This document shows positions 1 to 11,251 of a stretch of DNA of 64,000 nt, piece after piece. A program made the position numbers and the translations under genes. The notes beneath the pieces are model-generated. The model searched no databases. It was not told where the DNA came from and was given only the letters and a program-made list of their open reading frames with translations. How positions within the stretch are numbered: position 1 is the first letter of the stretch; each line of letters opens with the position of its first letter. Source of the stretch: an alpha proteobacterium IMCC14465 (GTDB lineage Bacteria; Pseudomonadota; Alphaproteobacteria; RS24); assembly GCA_000293845.2 (NCBI GenBank), contig ALYF01000003.1, positions 620,001 to 684,000 of the forward strand, read 5' to 3'.

Positions 1-186
1 TTCTGATTAGGGGGATCCCTATTTTGAGACCCTGTTTTAAGGTAAAGCTCAAAAGATAAAGCCTGTTAGATAATATGTTGCGTCTTGTCCGCATGTCAAA
101 AAATCAGTCTGATATGCTTTTGACATATATCTATCAAAACCTCACATTATTTATCAGACGTGTGAATTTACGCCCTCTGAAAGTCG
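1..186. other. Intergenic DNA at window edge, no gene recognised
   Basis: AT-rich stretch with no credible reading frame on either strand. It lies downstream of the leftward 78-aa gene. The only structure I see is a short 11-bp palindrome, ATCAG-T-CTGAT, near 105-115. It may hold the 3' end of that transcript or regulatory DNA of a gene outside the window. Confidence 0.4.
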
Positions 187-423
187 TTATGAAATCTGAT
201 ACACAGACTCAAATGATTTTAAGCGGTCAGTATTTGGCGCGGTAATTGTTTGGACACGCTTTCCCAGATGCCTTTGCAGAAGATCAATATCACCGCTATT
301 GCCATTTTCGTTTCTAAGCTCAACTCTACGGCCGTCATCTGTGGTGATGCCAATTATAATGACAGACCCATCAGGACCTGATGCTGAAACAGAAACTAAT
401 TCTCCAGTAATGCCTAAACCCAT
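187..423 (-). CDS. Small hypothetical protein, 78 aa
   Basis: I do not recognise a family. The start is supported by a good Shine-Dalgarno (AAGGAGA) about 6 nt upstream of the ATG on the minus strand. The protein is soluble and compact: a glycine/valine-rich N-terminal half that reads like beta strands (GELVSVSASGPDGSVIIIG), then a charged segment and a short helix-like stretch (IDLLQRHLGKRV). There is no signal peptide, membrane segment or cysteine. It is transcribed divergently from the cytochrome oxidase operon across 335 bp that contain a small repeat array. Function unknown. Confidence 0.6.
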   Translation of the reverse strand: MGLGITGELVSVSASGPDGSVIIIGITTDDGRRVELRNENGNSGDIDLLQRHLGKRVQTITAPNTDRLKSFESVYQIS

Positions 424-758
424 TTTATTCTCCTTATTGTTTTTATTGTTAATTATTTTGAGTGTTAGCTTGAGACGCTTTTAACAATTTAATACAGACT
501 TTAAATATAGACTTTTTATACAGACTTTTTAATACAGAGTGGCGCCCCGAAAACTATCGCATGACTTATTTTCATGCGCTATAGAAAATTCATGCATTTA
601 AAAAGCTACAAAACTGTATGAATGCGCCATATTTGGCTTATGATTTAAGGAGTGTGCGTTTTGGGCATTTGGTCGCACGGTCACATAAGGCAGTGATTTT
701 GTGCATGGGAAGACTATAATATAATCATAATCAATTAACCGAATTTGAAGGTAATTTC
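424..758. promoter_or_regulatory. Divergent intergenic region with repeat array and coxB promoter region
   Basis: This 335-bp gap separates the 78-aa gene from coxB. Positions 491-539 hold three to four degenerate copies of a 13-14 bp unit, ATACAGACTTTTT-like. A TATAAT hexamer sits at 715-720, about 39 nt before the coxB ATG, and a GAAGGT ribosome binding site at 747-752. I see no convincing -35 box. The repeats could be regulator sites or neutral tandem duplication. Confidence 0.45.
491..539. repeat. Short degenerate tandem repeat (13-14 bp unit)
   Basis: Copies near 492-504, 505-517, 518-530 and a partial copy at 532-538 share the core ATACAGACTTT. They lie between the start of the 78-aa gene and the coxB promoter region. 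Confidence 0.65.
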
Positions 759-3246
<2,488 letters not shown>

Positions 3247-3263
3247 GGTCGGAGATACCCTAT

Positions 3264-4238
3264 ATGACGGATAACAGCACCGATTTGCCGGTCTTTGACA
3301 CATCTGCCCAGCGGGCAGGTGATGTCGCAGAAGTGGCCACTGAAATGGCCACTGAAATGGCAAGCGCTGCTGATTATTTTGAGTTGCTCAAACCGCGTGT
3401 CATGTCTCTGGTGGTTTTTACCACTCTTATCGGCATGATTATGGCACCTAGTGGAGCGACAGGTGGGGTGCATCCGGTTGTTGCCTTCACGGCTCTTTTG
3501 CTGATTGCTGTTGGGGCAGGCGCCTCAGGTGCCTTGAATATGTGGTATGATGCAGATATTGACGCGAATATGGAACGCACGCGCACGCGGCCTATTCCAT
3601 CCGGTCGTATCTCGCGGGACTCGGCGCTTGGTTTTGGATTGACGTTGTCAGCAGGGTCGGTGATGTGCCTCGGCGTTTTCGTTAATTGGCTATCTGCCGG
3701 ACTTCTGGCCTTCACGATTTTCTTTTATGCCGTCATTTACACGGTATGGCTCAAGCGACATACGGCGCAGAATATTGTTATTGGCGGTGCCGCAGGTGCG
3801 TTTCCGCCCGTTGTTGGCTGGGCGGCTGCAACAGGGTCGGTTGATGTGCTACCGGTTTTGATGTTTGCCATCATCTTTTTCTGGACGCCGCCACATTTTT
3901 GGGCGCTCGCGCTTTTGAAAAATAAAGATTACACAGACAATAACATTCCAATGATGCCGGTTGTCGCCGGATCTAAAAACACACGGTTTCAGATGCTCGT
4001 CTATGCGCTGGTGATGGCGGTTTTTGCGGCATTGCCGGCGGTTCTGGGTCACACAGGTCTTTTTTATGCGCTGTTTTCAACGGCCTTGAGCAGCGTGTTT
4101 GTTGCGATGAGCCTTTGGCTGTTCATCGCCCCTGAAGCGCGTCAGCCATCGGCGGCTAAGGCGCTGTTTGCTTATTCCATTTTGTATTTATTCCTGCTTT
4201 TTGGCGGTTTTCCCGCTGATAAGCTTATTGGTATTTAG
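3264..4238 (+). CDS. ctaB: Protohaem IX farnesyltransferase (haem O synthase)
   Basis: UbiA-family membrane prenyltransferase that adds a farnesyl group to haem b to give haem O, precursor of the haem A in CoxA. The diphosphate-binding motif N92-x3-D96-x3-D100 ([19 protein letters not shown]) is clear, and about eight or nine hydrophobic helices follow. The cytoplasmic N-terminal tail carries a perfect 12-bp tandem duplication at about 3335-3358, read as ATEMATEM, outside the catalytic core. It is 17 bp after coxA, in the same operon. The family is certain; ctaB or cyoE are alternative symbols. Confidence 0.96.
   Translation: MTDNSTDLPVFDTSAQRAGDVAEVATEMATEMASAADYFELLKPRVMSLVVFTTLIGMIMAPSGATGGVHPVVAFTALLLIAVGAGASGALNMWYDADIDANMERTRTRPIPSGRISRDSALGFGLTLSAGSVMCLGVFVNWLSAGLLAFTIFFYAVIYTVWLKRHTAQNIVIGGAAGAFPPVVGWAAATGSVDVLPVLMFAIIFFWTPPHFWALALLKNKDYTDNNIPMMPVVAGSKNTRFQMLVYALVMAVFAALPAVLGHTGLFYALFSTALSSVFVAMSLWLFIAPEARQPSAAKALFAYSILYLFLLFGGFPADKLIGI
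3335..3361. repeat. 12-bp in-frame tandem duplication in ctaB
   Basis: Two perfect copies of a 12-bp unit (GGCCACTGAAAT) followed by a partial third add four residues to the N-terminal tail of CtaB. Confidence 0.85.
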
Positions 4239-4251
4239 GTAGGTGTTTTAG

Positions 4252-4416
4252 ATGACAGAAAAATATGACGGAACGCCTGAATGGAGCGATGAATTGCTCG
4301 CGCGTCGGCGCAAAAGAGCCGCAGTCATGGGCTGGGTTCTCGCCGGTTTTGTTGTGCTGTTTTTCCTCGTTACAGTTGTGAAACTCGGCTCAAATATCGT
4401 GCAAAGACCACTTTAA
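4252..4416 (+). CDS. CoxF-like small membrane protein, 54 aa
   Basis: Short frame between ctaB and ctaG beginning MTEKYDGTPEWSDELLARRR. It has a charged N-terminus with an RRRKR basic stretch, then one hydrophobic helix (about residues 25-46), and ends LGSNIVQRPL. Size, topology and position match the small CoxF-type proteins often encoded just before ctaG in alphaproteobacterial cox operons. I infer a role in oxidase assembly or stability. Intergenic spacing is 13 bp upstream and 21 bp downstream, so it is almost certainly co-transcribed. It is short enough to be missed by length cut-offs. Confidence 0.8.
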   Translation: MTEKYDGTPEWSDELLARRRKRAAVMGWVLAGFVVLFFLVTVVKLGSNIVQRPL

Positions 4417-4437
4417 AGGTAGAATTGAAACTTACTC

Positions 4438-5079
4438 ATGTCACAGCAATCTTCTCCCAAAACATCACCAAATTTGAACAGAACTGTCGGGCTGTGTCTG
4501 GCGGGTGTCATTTTTATGGGGGGTATGGCCTATGCCGCGGTGCCGCTTTATGATTTGTTTTGCCGTGTGACGGGATATGGTGGCACAACCAACCGTGCTG
4601 ATGCGGCCTCTGATACCATCATTGAAAGACAAGTGACCGTGCGCTTTGACGCATCGCGCAATCGTCAAATGCCGTGGGAGTTTACCGCGCCTGATGATGC
4701 GGTCAGGTTGAAAATCGGTGAAACGGGTCTGGCTTTCTATAAGGCACATAATCCGACTGATGAAACACTGACCGGCACGGCCACATTTAATGTCACGCCG
4801 CAAAAGGCCGGATATTATTTTTCTAAAATTGATTGCTTCTGTTTTGTTGAACAGACACTTGCACCTGGCGAGACCGTAGATATGCCGGTGACGTTTTTTA
4901 TTGATCCAGAAATTGCTGAGGATGATGAGATGAAGGATGTCAAAACCATTACCTTGTCTTATACTTTCTTTTTAAAATCTGAGACTTCAAAAATTAATTT
5001 GTTAGAATCTAAGCTGGCATCTGAAAAGGTATCCAATCAGGCGACAGTTAACATAAAACAGATACCACAGGGTTCGTAA
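4438..5079 (+). CDS. ctaG: Cytochrome c oxidase assembly protein CtaG/Cox11
   Basis: Copper chaperone that delivers Cu to the CuB site of CoxA. One N-terminal membrane anchor (about residues 17-38) is followed by a periplasmic immunoglobulin-like domain. The copper-binding CFCF motif gives C133 and C135, and the extra conserved cysteine after the anchor is C42 in LFCRVTGYGG. Length of 213 aa is normal for the family. It lies between the CoxF-like peptide and coxC. I place the start at the ATG before SQQSSPKTSP; no better upstream start is seen. Confidence 0.96.
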   Translation: MSQQSSPKTSPNLNRTVGLCLAGVIFMGGMAYAAVPLYDLFCRVTGYGGTTNRADAASDTIIERQVTVRFDASRNRQMPWEFTAPDDAVRLKIGETGLAFYKAHNPTDETLTGTATFNVTPQKAGYYFSKIDCFCFVEQTLAPGETVDMPVTFFIDPEIAEDDEMKDVKTITLSYTFFLKSETSKINLLESKLASEKVSNQATVNIKQIPQGS

Positions 5080-5145
5080 GCATTTCAGTGAAATGCCTAC
5101 ACAATGAATAGACTATGAACACACGAAGAAGTTTGGGGGAAAATC

Positions 5146-5979
5146 ATGGCAGATGCACACGCTAAAAAACACGATTATCATCTTGTCAATCCAAGTCCAT
5201 GGCCGTTTGTCGGCTCGTTGAGTGCTTTTGTAATGGCTGTGGGGGCTGTTTTATTTTTCCACGATAGCGGCCCATGGGTCATGCTTATTGGTCTTGTGGG
5301 CGTGCTTTACACCATGGTAGCGTGGTGGCGTGATGTGATTATCGAAGCAAATAACGGTGATCATACACCTGTTGTTCAGCTACATCACCGTTATGGCATG
5401 ATACTGTTTATTGCCTCTGAAGTTATGTTCTTCGTCGCTTGGTTTTGGGCGTATTTTGATGCCAGCCTTTATCCGGGTGAAGCTATCCAGTATTCCAGAA
5501 CGGAACTGACTGGTGGGCATTGGCCGCCTCAAGGTATTGAAACATTCGATCCGTGGCATTTGCCGCTGATTAACACGCTGATCCTTCTGACATCCGGTAC
5601 GACAGTGACTTGGGCGCACCATGCTTTAATCGAAAATAACCGCGAAGAACTGAAATGGGGTCTTATCCTAACTGTTGGTCTCGGTGCTTTGTTTACTGTG
5701 TTTCAGGTTTATGAATATCAGCATGCGGCTTTTGGTTTCTCCGGTCACATTTACGGTGCGACCTTCTACATGGCTACCGGATTTCACGGTTTCCACGTTG
5801 TTGTCGGTACAATCTTTTTGCTGGTTTGTTTGTTACGCGCGCTAAATGGTGGATTTACTCCCAAGCAGCATTTTGGTTTTGAGGCTGCTGCTTGGTATTG
5901 GCACTTTGTCGATGTTGTATGGCTGTTCCTGTTTGTGGTGATTTACATCATTGGTGCGGGAACGCCGGCAGTACATTAG
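5146..5979 (+). CDS. coxC: Cytochrome c oxidase subunit III
   Basis: Subunit III of the aa3 oxidase, 277 aa with seven predicted membrane helices. Hallmarks are the start [12 protein letters not shown], then [18 protein letters not shown] and the C-terminal [19 protein letters not shown]. It stabilises the core and supports proton uptake into the D channel. It is 66 bp after ctaG with a GGGGGAAAATC leader before the ATG. The whole order coxB-A-ctaB-ctaG-coxC is the standard alphaproteobacterial arrangement. Confidence 0.97.
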   Translation: MADAHAKKHDYHLVNPSPWPFVGSLSAFVMAVGAVLFFHDSGPWVMLIGLVGVLYTMVAWWRDVIIEANNGDHTPVVQLHHRYGMILFIASEVMFFVAWFWAYFDASLYPGEAIQYSRTELTGGHWPPQGIETFDPWHLPLINTLILLTSGTTVTWAHHALIENNREELKWGLILTVGLGALFTVFQVYEYQHAAFGFSGHIYGATFYMATGFHGFHVVVGTIFLLVCLLRALNGGFTPKQHFGFEAAAWYWHFVDVVWLFLFVVIYIIGAGTPAVH

Positions 5980-5987
5980 CGCTATAT

Positions 5988-6356
5988 ATGGGCATTTTCT
6001 CAAACCGGTGTCCGGCATGTGAGCAAGCCTCTTTATTTAAGGGGTTTTTATCACTGCCGGAAACCTGCGCAGCCTGTAATTTTAAATATAGTGATATTGA
6101 TACAGGTGACGGCCCTGCCGTATTTGTAATTATGCTGGCAGGCTTGCTGGTGACGGGGGCGGCGCTCTACGTTGAATTGCGCTGGCAACCGGCCTATATC
6201 GTCCATATTGCATTATGGCTTCCCCTTGGTTTTGCTGTGCCAATGCTCATGTTGCGCCCTGCGAAAGCGTGGCTTATTCATTCTCAATATAAGCATAATG
6301 CGCATGAAGGCAGGCTTCATAAAACTCATGAAGATAGGCAAGATGAAGATGCGTAA
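5988..6356 (+). CDS. DUF983 family membrane protein
   Basis: 122-aa protein that begins with a zinc-ribbon-like segment, NRCPACEQASLFKGFL then CAACNFKY, giving two CxxC pairs. Two hydrophobic helices follow around PAVFVIMLAGLLVTGAALYV and HIALWLPLGFAVPMLML. This is the DUF983 pattern, commonly linked to cytochrome oxidase operons. I chose the ATG at 5988, 8 bp after coxC, because the longer in-frame extension lies wholly inside coxC. Exact role unknown; context suggests oxidase biogenesis. Confidence 0.88.
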   Translation: MGIFSNRCPACEQASLFKGFLSLPETCAACNFKYSDIDTGDGPAVFVIMLAGLLVTGAALYVELRWQPAYIVHIALWLPLGFAVPMLMLRPAKAWLIHSQYKHNAHEGRLHKTHEDRQDEDA

Positions 6357-6393
6357 TGCCTTCGTTTTTTGCTCTTTAAACGCGGATTAAACG

Positions 6394-7158
6394 ATGACGC
6401 AGTTCAGGCTTTATTTGATACCGACATTGGTTTGTCTTCCGGTCTTTTTGTTTCTTTTCAGCCTAGGCAATTGGCAGATGGAGCGGCTGGTTTGGAAGCA
6501 GAACCTTATCGAGCTTATAGAAGCGCGTCTGTCAGCCGCCGTGCAAGAAATCCCAGCGCCGCAAGACTGGCAAAATCTTTCGCCTGAAAAATATATGTAT
6601 CAACCGGTCTTTATGACGGGTGTGTTTGACCATAAAGCCGAGCAATTCTGGTTTGCGCATCACGAAAAATTTGGCGTTGGCTATCAGGTGGTGACGCCAT
6701 TTGTTATCGCAGATAATCAAATTGTCATGGTCAATCGTGGCTATGTTCCCGCATCTCAACAAGCCCCCATGACCCGACAGGCTGGTCAGCTTACCGGGGA
6801 AATACGTTTGGAAGGGCTGATGGTCTGGCCCGGCGCGCGCACTATTTTTGAGGCGCCGGATGAACCAGAAAACAACCTCTGGTTTGTGAAGGATGTAATG
6901 CCCATGGCTGAAAATGCGGGTTATACAAGTGAGAGCTGGCAGGTTGCGCCTTTTTTTGTCGATAGCCAAGAGGCATCACAAAATGTCTTTCCGGTGCAAT
7001 CGCCAATTGGTGGACAAACACGGATAAATTTGCCGAATCGGCATTTAGAATATGTTGTGACATGGTACGGGCTTGCCTTGGCTCTTGTAATTGTCTATGT
7101 GCAGTGGCTCATAAAGCAAACCAAACGTGCGAAACCTGAAAACGAGACAGAGCAGTGA
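6394..7158 (+). CDS. surf1: SURF1 family oxidase assembly protein
   Basis: Assembly factor involved in haem a insertion into CoxA. 254 aa with the classic SURF1 topology: an N-terminal helix (LIPTLVCLPVFLFLFSLGNWQ), a periplasmic domain, and a C-terminal helix (YVVTWYGLALALVIVYVQWL). Family motifs include LGNWQMERLVWK near the start, VNRGYVP in the middle and the C-terminal HLEYVVTWYGLA. It overlaps thrC by 4 bp (7155-7158), so the oxidase operon is translationally coupled to threonine biosynthesis, an arrangement common in this class. Confidence 0.94.
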   Translation: MTQFRLYLIPTLVCLPVFLFLFSLGNWQMERLVWKQNLIELIEARLSAAVQEIPAPQDWQNLSPEKYMYQPVFMTGVFDHKAEQFWFAHHEKFGVGYQVVTPFVIADNQIVMVNRGYVPASQQAPMTRQAGQLTGEIRLEGLMVWPGARTIFEAPDEPENNLWFVKDVMPMAENAGYTSESWQVAPFFVDSQEASQNVFPVQSPIGGQTRINLPNRHLEYVVTWYGLALALVIVYVQWLIKQTKRAKPENETEQ

Positions 7159-8561
7159 AATATATCAGCACACGCGGCACAGCCCCGGTTCTTGATTTTG
7201 AAGATACGCTTCTGGCGGGTCTGGCGACGGATGGCGGTCTTTATGTGCCTGAAAGCTGGCCCAGCCTATCGCGGGAGACACTCGCCAGTTTTAAAAATAA
7301 ATCCTATGCTGAAGTCGCGTATGAGGTTTTACAGCCTTTTATTGGCGGCACACCTGACAATAATCGCTTCAGGGATATTCTTGAAGAGGCCTATCAGGCA
7401 TTTGAAGTGCCGGAAGTTGCTCCCCTTGTGCCTTTGGGCGGTCAGCATTATTTGCTGGAGCTGTTTCACGGGCCCACACTCGCCTTTAAAGATGTCGCTA
7501 TGCAACTTCTTGCGCGACTTATGGATGAGGCGCTATCAAGGCGCGGGCGACGCGCCACAATTATTGGTGCGACCTCAGGCGATACTGGCGGCGCGGCGAT
7601 TGAGGCGTTTCGTGGGCGGGAAAATATAGATATTTTTATTCTCTATCCGGATGGGCGTGTCTCCGATGTCCAGAGAAAACAAATGACAACGCCGACAGAT
7701 GCCAATGTTCATACGCTGGCGATAGATGGCACATTTGATGATTGTCAGGCATTGGTTAAGGCCATGTTTAATGATGCGGCGTTCCGGCAAGAGACAGGTC
7801 TGGCGGGTGTGAATTCGATTAACTGGGCGCGTGTGATGGCACAAACAGTTTATTATTTCACGGCCGCCGCACAGCTTGGTGGGCCTGAAAAGGAAATTGC
7901 GTTTTCGGTGCCGACGGGGAATTTTGGCGATATTTTTGCCGGTTATGTGGCGAAGCAAATGGGGTTGCCAATCGCCCAGCTTATGATTGCGACAAATATA
8001 AATGATATTCTCGCGCGGGTACTTCAGACAGGCATTTACGAAATTGGTGATGTTGTCGCCTCCACCAGCCCGAGCATGGATATTCAGGTATCGAGTAATT
8101 TTGAACGCCTCCTGTTTGAAGCCACCGGTCGGAATGCCGAAGAGGTTTGCCGCCTCATGGGTGAATTGGCAGAAACACGCAAGTTTTCGCTATCTCCCGA
8201 GGTGCTGGATGTTATTCGAGCTGGCTTTGCTGCCGAACGCGTTGACGAGGTTGAGACGGCTAAAATCATCAAGACTATGTTTGAAGCGGATAAGATGTTG
8301 CTCGACCCGCATACCGCTGTTGGCTATGGCGCGGCCATGCGGAGCGACCTGCCAGCCACCACGCCAATTGTGACGCTTGCAACAGCGCATCCGGCAAAAT
8401 TCCCGGCTTCTGTTGAAAAAGCCTGTCATCGCCCGGCGGTAGATATTATATCTACCCCTCAAAGGGTGCAGGACATGATGCATCAGGAAGAGCATTTTGT
8501 TAGCCTTGCAAACAGTCTTTCTGATATTCAGGATTTTATTCGCCATAAGCAAACCCCCTGA
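7155..8561 (+). CDS. thrC: Threonine synthase
   Basis: PLP enzyme converting O-phosphohomoserine to threonine in the cytosol. The PLP lysine is K112 in HGPTLAFKDVAMQ. The phosphate-binding loop GATSGDTGGAAIEAF and later SVPTGNFGDIFAGY are both intact. 468 aa fits the long fungal/proteobacterial class of threonine synthases. It overlaps the end of surf1 by 4 bp. The partner homoserine kinase gene thrB lies 4 kb away on the other strand. Confidence 0.97.
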   Translation: MKYISTRGTAPVLDFEDTLLAGLATDGGLYVPESWPSLSRETLASFKNKSYAEVAYEVLQPFIGGTPDNNRFRDILEEAYQAFEVPEVAPLVPLGGQHYLLELFHGPTLAFKDVAMQLLARLMDEALSRRGRRATIIGATSGDTGGAAIEAFRGRENIDIFILYPDGRVSDVQRKQMTTPTDANVHTLAIDGTFDDCQALVKAMFNDAAFRQETGLAGVNSINWARVMAQTVYYFTAAAQLGGPEKEIAFSVPTGNFGDIFAGYVAKQMGLPIAQLMIATNINDILARVLQTGIYEIGDVVASTSPSMDIQVSSNFERLLFEATGRNAEEVCRLMGELAETRKFSLSPEVLDVIRAGFAAERVDEVETAKIIKTMFEADKMLLDPHTAVGYGAAMRSDLPATTPIVTLATAHPAKFPASVEKACHRPAVDIISTPQRVQDMMHQEEHFVSLANSLSDIQDFIRHKQTP

Positions 8562-8619
8562 CGCGGCCTGTTGACGAACGGCTTTTACCTTTCCTTACAT
8601 TCCATGATAGTCTGATGTT

Positions 8620-9624
8620 ATGAAAACCTTATCATCTAGCTTTTCATCAAGCTTATTGGGCGGCTTATTTGGTTCGGCAACGGTTTGTGTTGTTCGGCAT
8701 CTTCAACGCGCTGTTCCAGTGCTTTTATGTTTATTGGCATTGCTTCCGGGGCAGGGTTTTTTTGCCTCTAAGGCGCATGCAGTTGATGTTGTGCTTGTCT
8801 CCGGCACTATGCGATATGTTGACCTCACACAGCATATGAACCGCGTGGATAAGGGACATTACGATTTTGCCATTCAGAATACGGGTGATGAGACCATGTA
8901 TCTGACGCTTGAGCTGTCCCGACCTGATATTTTTCACATTGCGACAAATCCAAGGCTGGATATGCCGTTTAATTTGCGTCTTATCAGTTCAGACGACACA
9001 GAGATTGCGCCGGTCAATGCTTCCGATAATGAAATAGACTGGGAAGTCCCGCCTGGTGCGGTAAGGCGCTATATTTTGAATGGTGATATTCCTGCCAAGA
9101 CCCGTTTCTGGTTATGGAATCCGGATTATCAAGCTGAGATTGAGCAGAGACGGTTTTACTTTCACCAATTTGTGTTGGTGGCGTTGGTTTTTGTTGCCAT
9201 GCTGGCACTGGTTGTTGGTTATTTGCGGGACAGAAAGCGTCTCATGATACCATCCATGTTTGCCTTGTGCTTTGTGGTTATTATGTTGGTGCGCTGGCAA
9301 ATTTTTATGAATATTCTGGATTTGAATGAGTTGCGTCTCGCCATGGCATTGATGTCGCTGGCACTGATTATTGCGCATCTTTCCATGATGAATATGTCGG
9401 CAATTTCGGAGAGATATTGGCGGCGCGTGATATTAAATGTCGATATGATATTGCTTGGCGTTATTTTTAGTTGGGTCGCGCATTATTTTTACCCCGGCTT
9501 TTTGGGTGCGATGACTGTTGACTGGCTCGAAATGTTTATGGTTATTCCGTCCATTTTGCTGTGTCTAGCTGTGGTGATTACATTCAGACTCCCCGAAAAT
9601 TCAGAGAGTGAGACAAACGTCTAA
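8620..9624 (+). CDS. 7TM-DISM-like membrane protein without an output domain
   Basis: I recognise only a layout. There is a signal peptide (to about residue 55, cleavage near SKAHA-V), then an extracytoplasmic beta-rich domain of about 120 residues, then six or seven hydrophobic helices (from FHQFVLVALVFVAMLALVV to IPSILLCLAVVITF). This resembles 7TMR-DISM receptors, which normally continue into a kinase or GGDEF domain. Here the chain stops 12 residues after the last helix. The 3' end overlaps the convergent yqgE gene by 4 bp. The start carries a long serine-rich tail, and one of several in-frame ATGs may be used. Confidence 0.7.
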   Translation: MKTLSSSFSSSLLGGLFGSATVCVVRHLQRAVPVLLCLLALLPGQGFFASKAHAVDVVLVSGTMRYVDLTQHMNRVDKGHYDFAIQNTGDETMYLTLELSRPDIFHIATNPRLDMPFNLRLISSDDTEIAPVNASDNEIDWEVPPGAVRRYILNGDIPAKTRFWLWNPDYQAEIEQRRFYFHQFVLVALVFVAMLALVVGYLRDRKRLMIPSMFALCFVVIMLVRWQIFMNILDLNELRLAMALMSLALIIAHLSMMNMSAISERYWRRVILNVDMILLGVIFSWVAHYFYPGFLGAMTVDWLEMFMVIPSILLCLAVVITFRLPENSESETNV

Positions 9625-10190
9625 GCCTGCCCCTGATCTGAACTAAGCTTGCTCAAGTCAATCCCCATTCGTGCCATGGCGGCGGGGTATTTCTTTTCGG
9701 GGTCTATTGAAAAAATTAAATCTAAATCCGCTTCACAGGCGAGCCAAGCGTTTTCATGTAGTTCTTCATCTAATTGCCCTGCGTCCCAACCGGCATAGCC
9801 CAGAAATAATAATGATCTGTCGGGTGCGCCATGCTTGCCGAGGACTTCCATAATCTCCAATGTTGCTGTGAGGGCAATGCGGTGATTATTACCAAGGCTG
9901 GTGGTCGAGGCTGTATAATCGCTCGTATGCAAAACAAAGCCGCGTCCGGTTTCAACTGGGCCACCCAGATAGGCTTTTACCTTGTCGCCATTATCGCTCA
10001 TCGGAAGTTCGAGGCTTTCAAGAATATCGTTGAGCGATACATCTTCAGCGGGCTGATTAACCACAAACCCCATCGCCCCTTCAGGGCCATGTTCAAAAAT
10101 ATAGACAACACTGCGATCAAATCTCGAATCGCCTATGCCAGGCATGGCGATAAGCAATTGTCCGCTTAAATTTTCATTCATTAAAGACAT
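9621..10190 (-). CDS. yqgE: YqgE/AlgH (UPF0301) family protein
   Basis: 189-aa cytosolic protein with the family's opening block LSGQLLIAMPGIGDSRFDRS and VVYIFEHGPEGAMGFVVNQ, plus LGGPVETGRGFVLH in the middle and LLFLGYAGWDAGQLDEEL later. The biochemical role of this family is unsettled; it was once called a transcriptional regulator. It is divergent from the DsbD-like gene, and its 3' end touches the preceding membrane-protein gene. Length is typical. Confidence 0.93.
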   Translation of the reverse strand: MSLMNENLSGQLLIAMPGIGDSRFDRSVVYIFEHGPEGAMGFVVNQPAEDVSLNDILESLELPMSDNGDKVKAYLGGPVETGRGFVLHTSDYTASTTSLGNNHRIALTATLEIMEVLGKHGAPDRSLLFLGYAGWDAGQLDEELHENAWLACEADLDLIFSIDPEKKYPAAMARMGIDLSKLSSDQGQA

Positions 10191-10258
10191 ACCGGTTTAT
10201 ATAACCTAACATCATGATTCCAGTGAAACATCTATGCAGAACGGATGCAAATAAATCA

Positions 10259-11185
10259 ATGTTCAATAGGAAATTCTCTCTGGTTTTGACGCTTATTTTT
10301 ATGCTTTCAGGCATAGGGTGGGCTTCTCCTTTATATGCGCCAGAATATACGCCAGAATATACGGCAGACACTGACAGCCAAAGTTTGCCCGAAACTTCTT
10401 CTCATGATTGGTATGTGCCGACTTCTCTATATGGTAAGCCGCTGGAGGCTGCGAGAGCCAGGCTTGTGACAGGTGTTCATGAGGGGGCGCCGGTGATGGC
10501 GTTGCGTCTCGAAATGGCGGCGGGCTGGCATAGTTATTGGTATTTCCCGGGTTCGGCTGGTATCTCGCCAGCATTTGAGTGGTCGTCATCATCGCAAATT
10601 TCTGCCGGGGAGCCGCTTTATTTGCCCCCGAAACGCTTTAATGAGCCCAGTGGTCCAACTTATGGCTATGACGGTGAAACGGTCATTTTTGTGCCATTTA
10701 TGGTCAAAGACACGTTTAAAAAAACAGCAGAGACGGCGCTTCATCTTGATTTCACATTAACGCTGGGTCTGTGCAAAGAAATTTGTGTTCCGGCAAGCTT
10801 CACTTTTTCTGAACGCATTACCCGTGCAGATATAAACCATTCATCCGAGCAAATATGGTTGAACGAGGCTTTATCCGCTTTGCCCAAGCCCGCTGATGAT
10901 AATTTGTTTGTGAAAGAGGTTCTTTTTTCTGAAAATGTGCTTCAAGTGAGTGTCGCAGGCGTAAATTTGACCCAGCCGGAAATTTTTATTGCCGGTCGTG
11001 ACGGTGATTTTTTTGATATGCCTGAAATTGTTTCCACCTCACCAAATCTCTGGGTTTTTAAAGTGTCTGCGACACCTTTTGATGGTGATTTTATAGGTCG
11101 TGCATTGGAATTTATTGTGCAGGAGGAATCGCGTTCGATTTCTCAAATCCGCCATGTTCAGCCGAAAAAATCTGTATATGAATAG
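10259..11185 (+). CDS. Stand-alone DsbD N-terminal (alpha) domain protein
   Basis: Exported protein resembling the periplasmic alpha domain of the thiol:disulfide reductase DsbD: WHSYWYFPGSAGISPAFEW, then YGYDGETVIFVPF and the LCKEIC pair that would be its redox cysteines. I prefer the ATG at 10259 over 10214 because a clean signal peptide (FNRKFSLVLTLIFMLSGIGWA) starts there. The mature N-terminus has a 12-bp tandem duplication (PEYTPEYT). There is no membrane electron-transfer domain, so a partner (CcdA/DsbD-beta type) must be elsewhere. A role in reducing periplasmic thiols is inference. Confidence 0.8.
   Translation: MFNRKFSLVLTLIFMLSGIGWASPLYAPEYTPEYTADTDSQSLPETSSHDWYVPTSLYGKPLEAARARLVTGVHEGAPVMALRLEMAAGWHSYWYFPGSAGISPAFEWSSSSQISAGEPLYLPPKRFNEPSGPTYGYDGETVIFVPFMVKDTFKKTAETALHLDFTLTLGLCKEICVPASFTFSERITRADINHSSEQIWLNEALSALPKPADDNLFVKEVLFSENVLQVSVAGVNLTQPEIFIAGRDGDFFDMPEIVSTSPNLWVFKVSATPFDGDFIGRALEFIVQEESRSISQIRHVQPKKSVYE
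10339..10362. repeat. 12-bp in-frame tandem duplication
   Basis: Two perfect copies of GCCAGAATATAC in the region just after the signal peptide of the DsbD-alpha-like protein. Confidence 0.85.
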
Positions 11186-11251
11186 AGACCAACTCTTGGT
11201 AAACCCGCGGCGATAGGATATGGTGTCCATCCATAGTAAGAGGATATAAAT

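Noticed and set aside
299-484. 61-aa plus-strand frame
   Set aside because: Antisense shadow of the 78-aa gene, which has a strong Shine-Dalgarno of its own.
5892-5987. N-terminal extension of the DUF983 protein
   Set aside because: Lies wholly inside coxC; the zinc-ribbon start follows the ATG at 5988.
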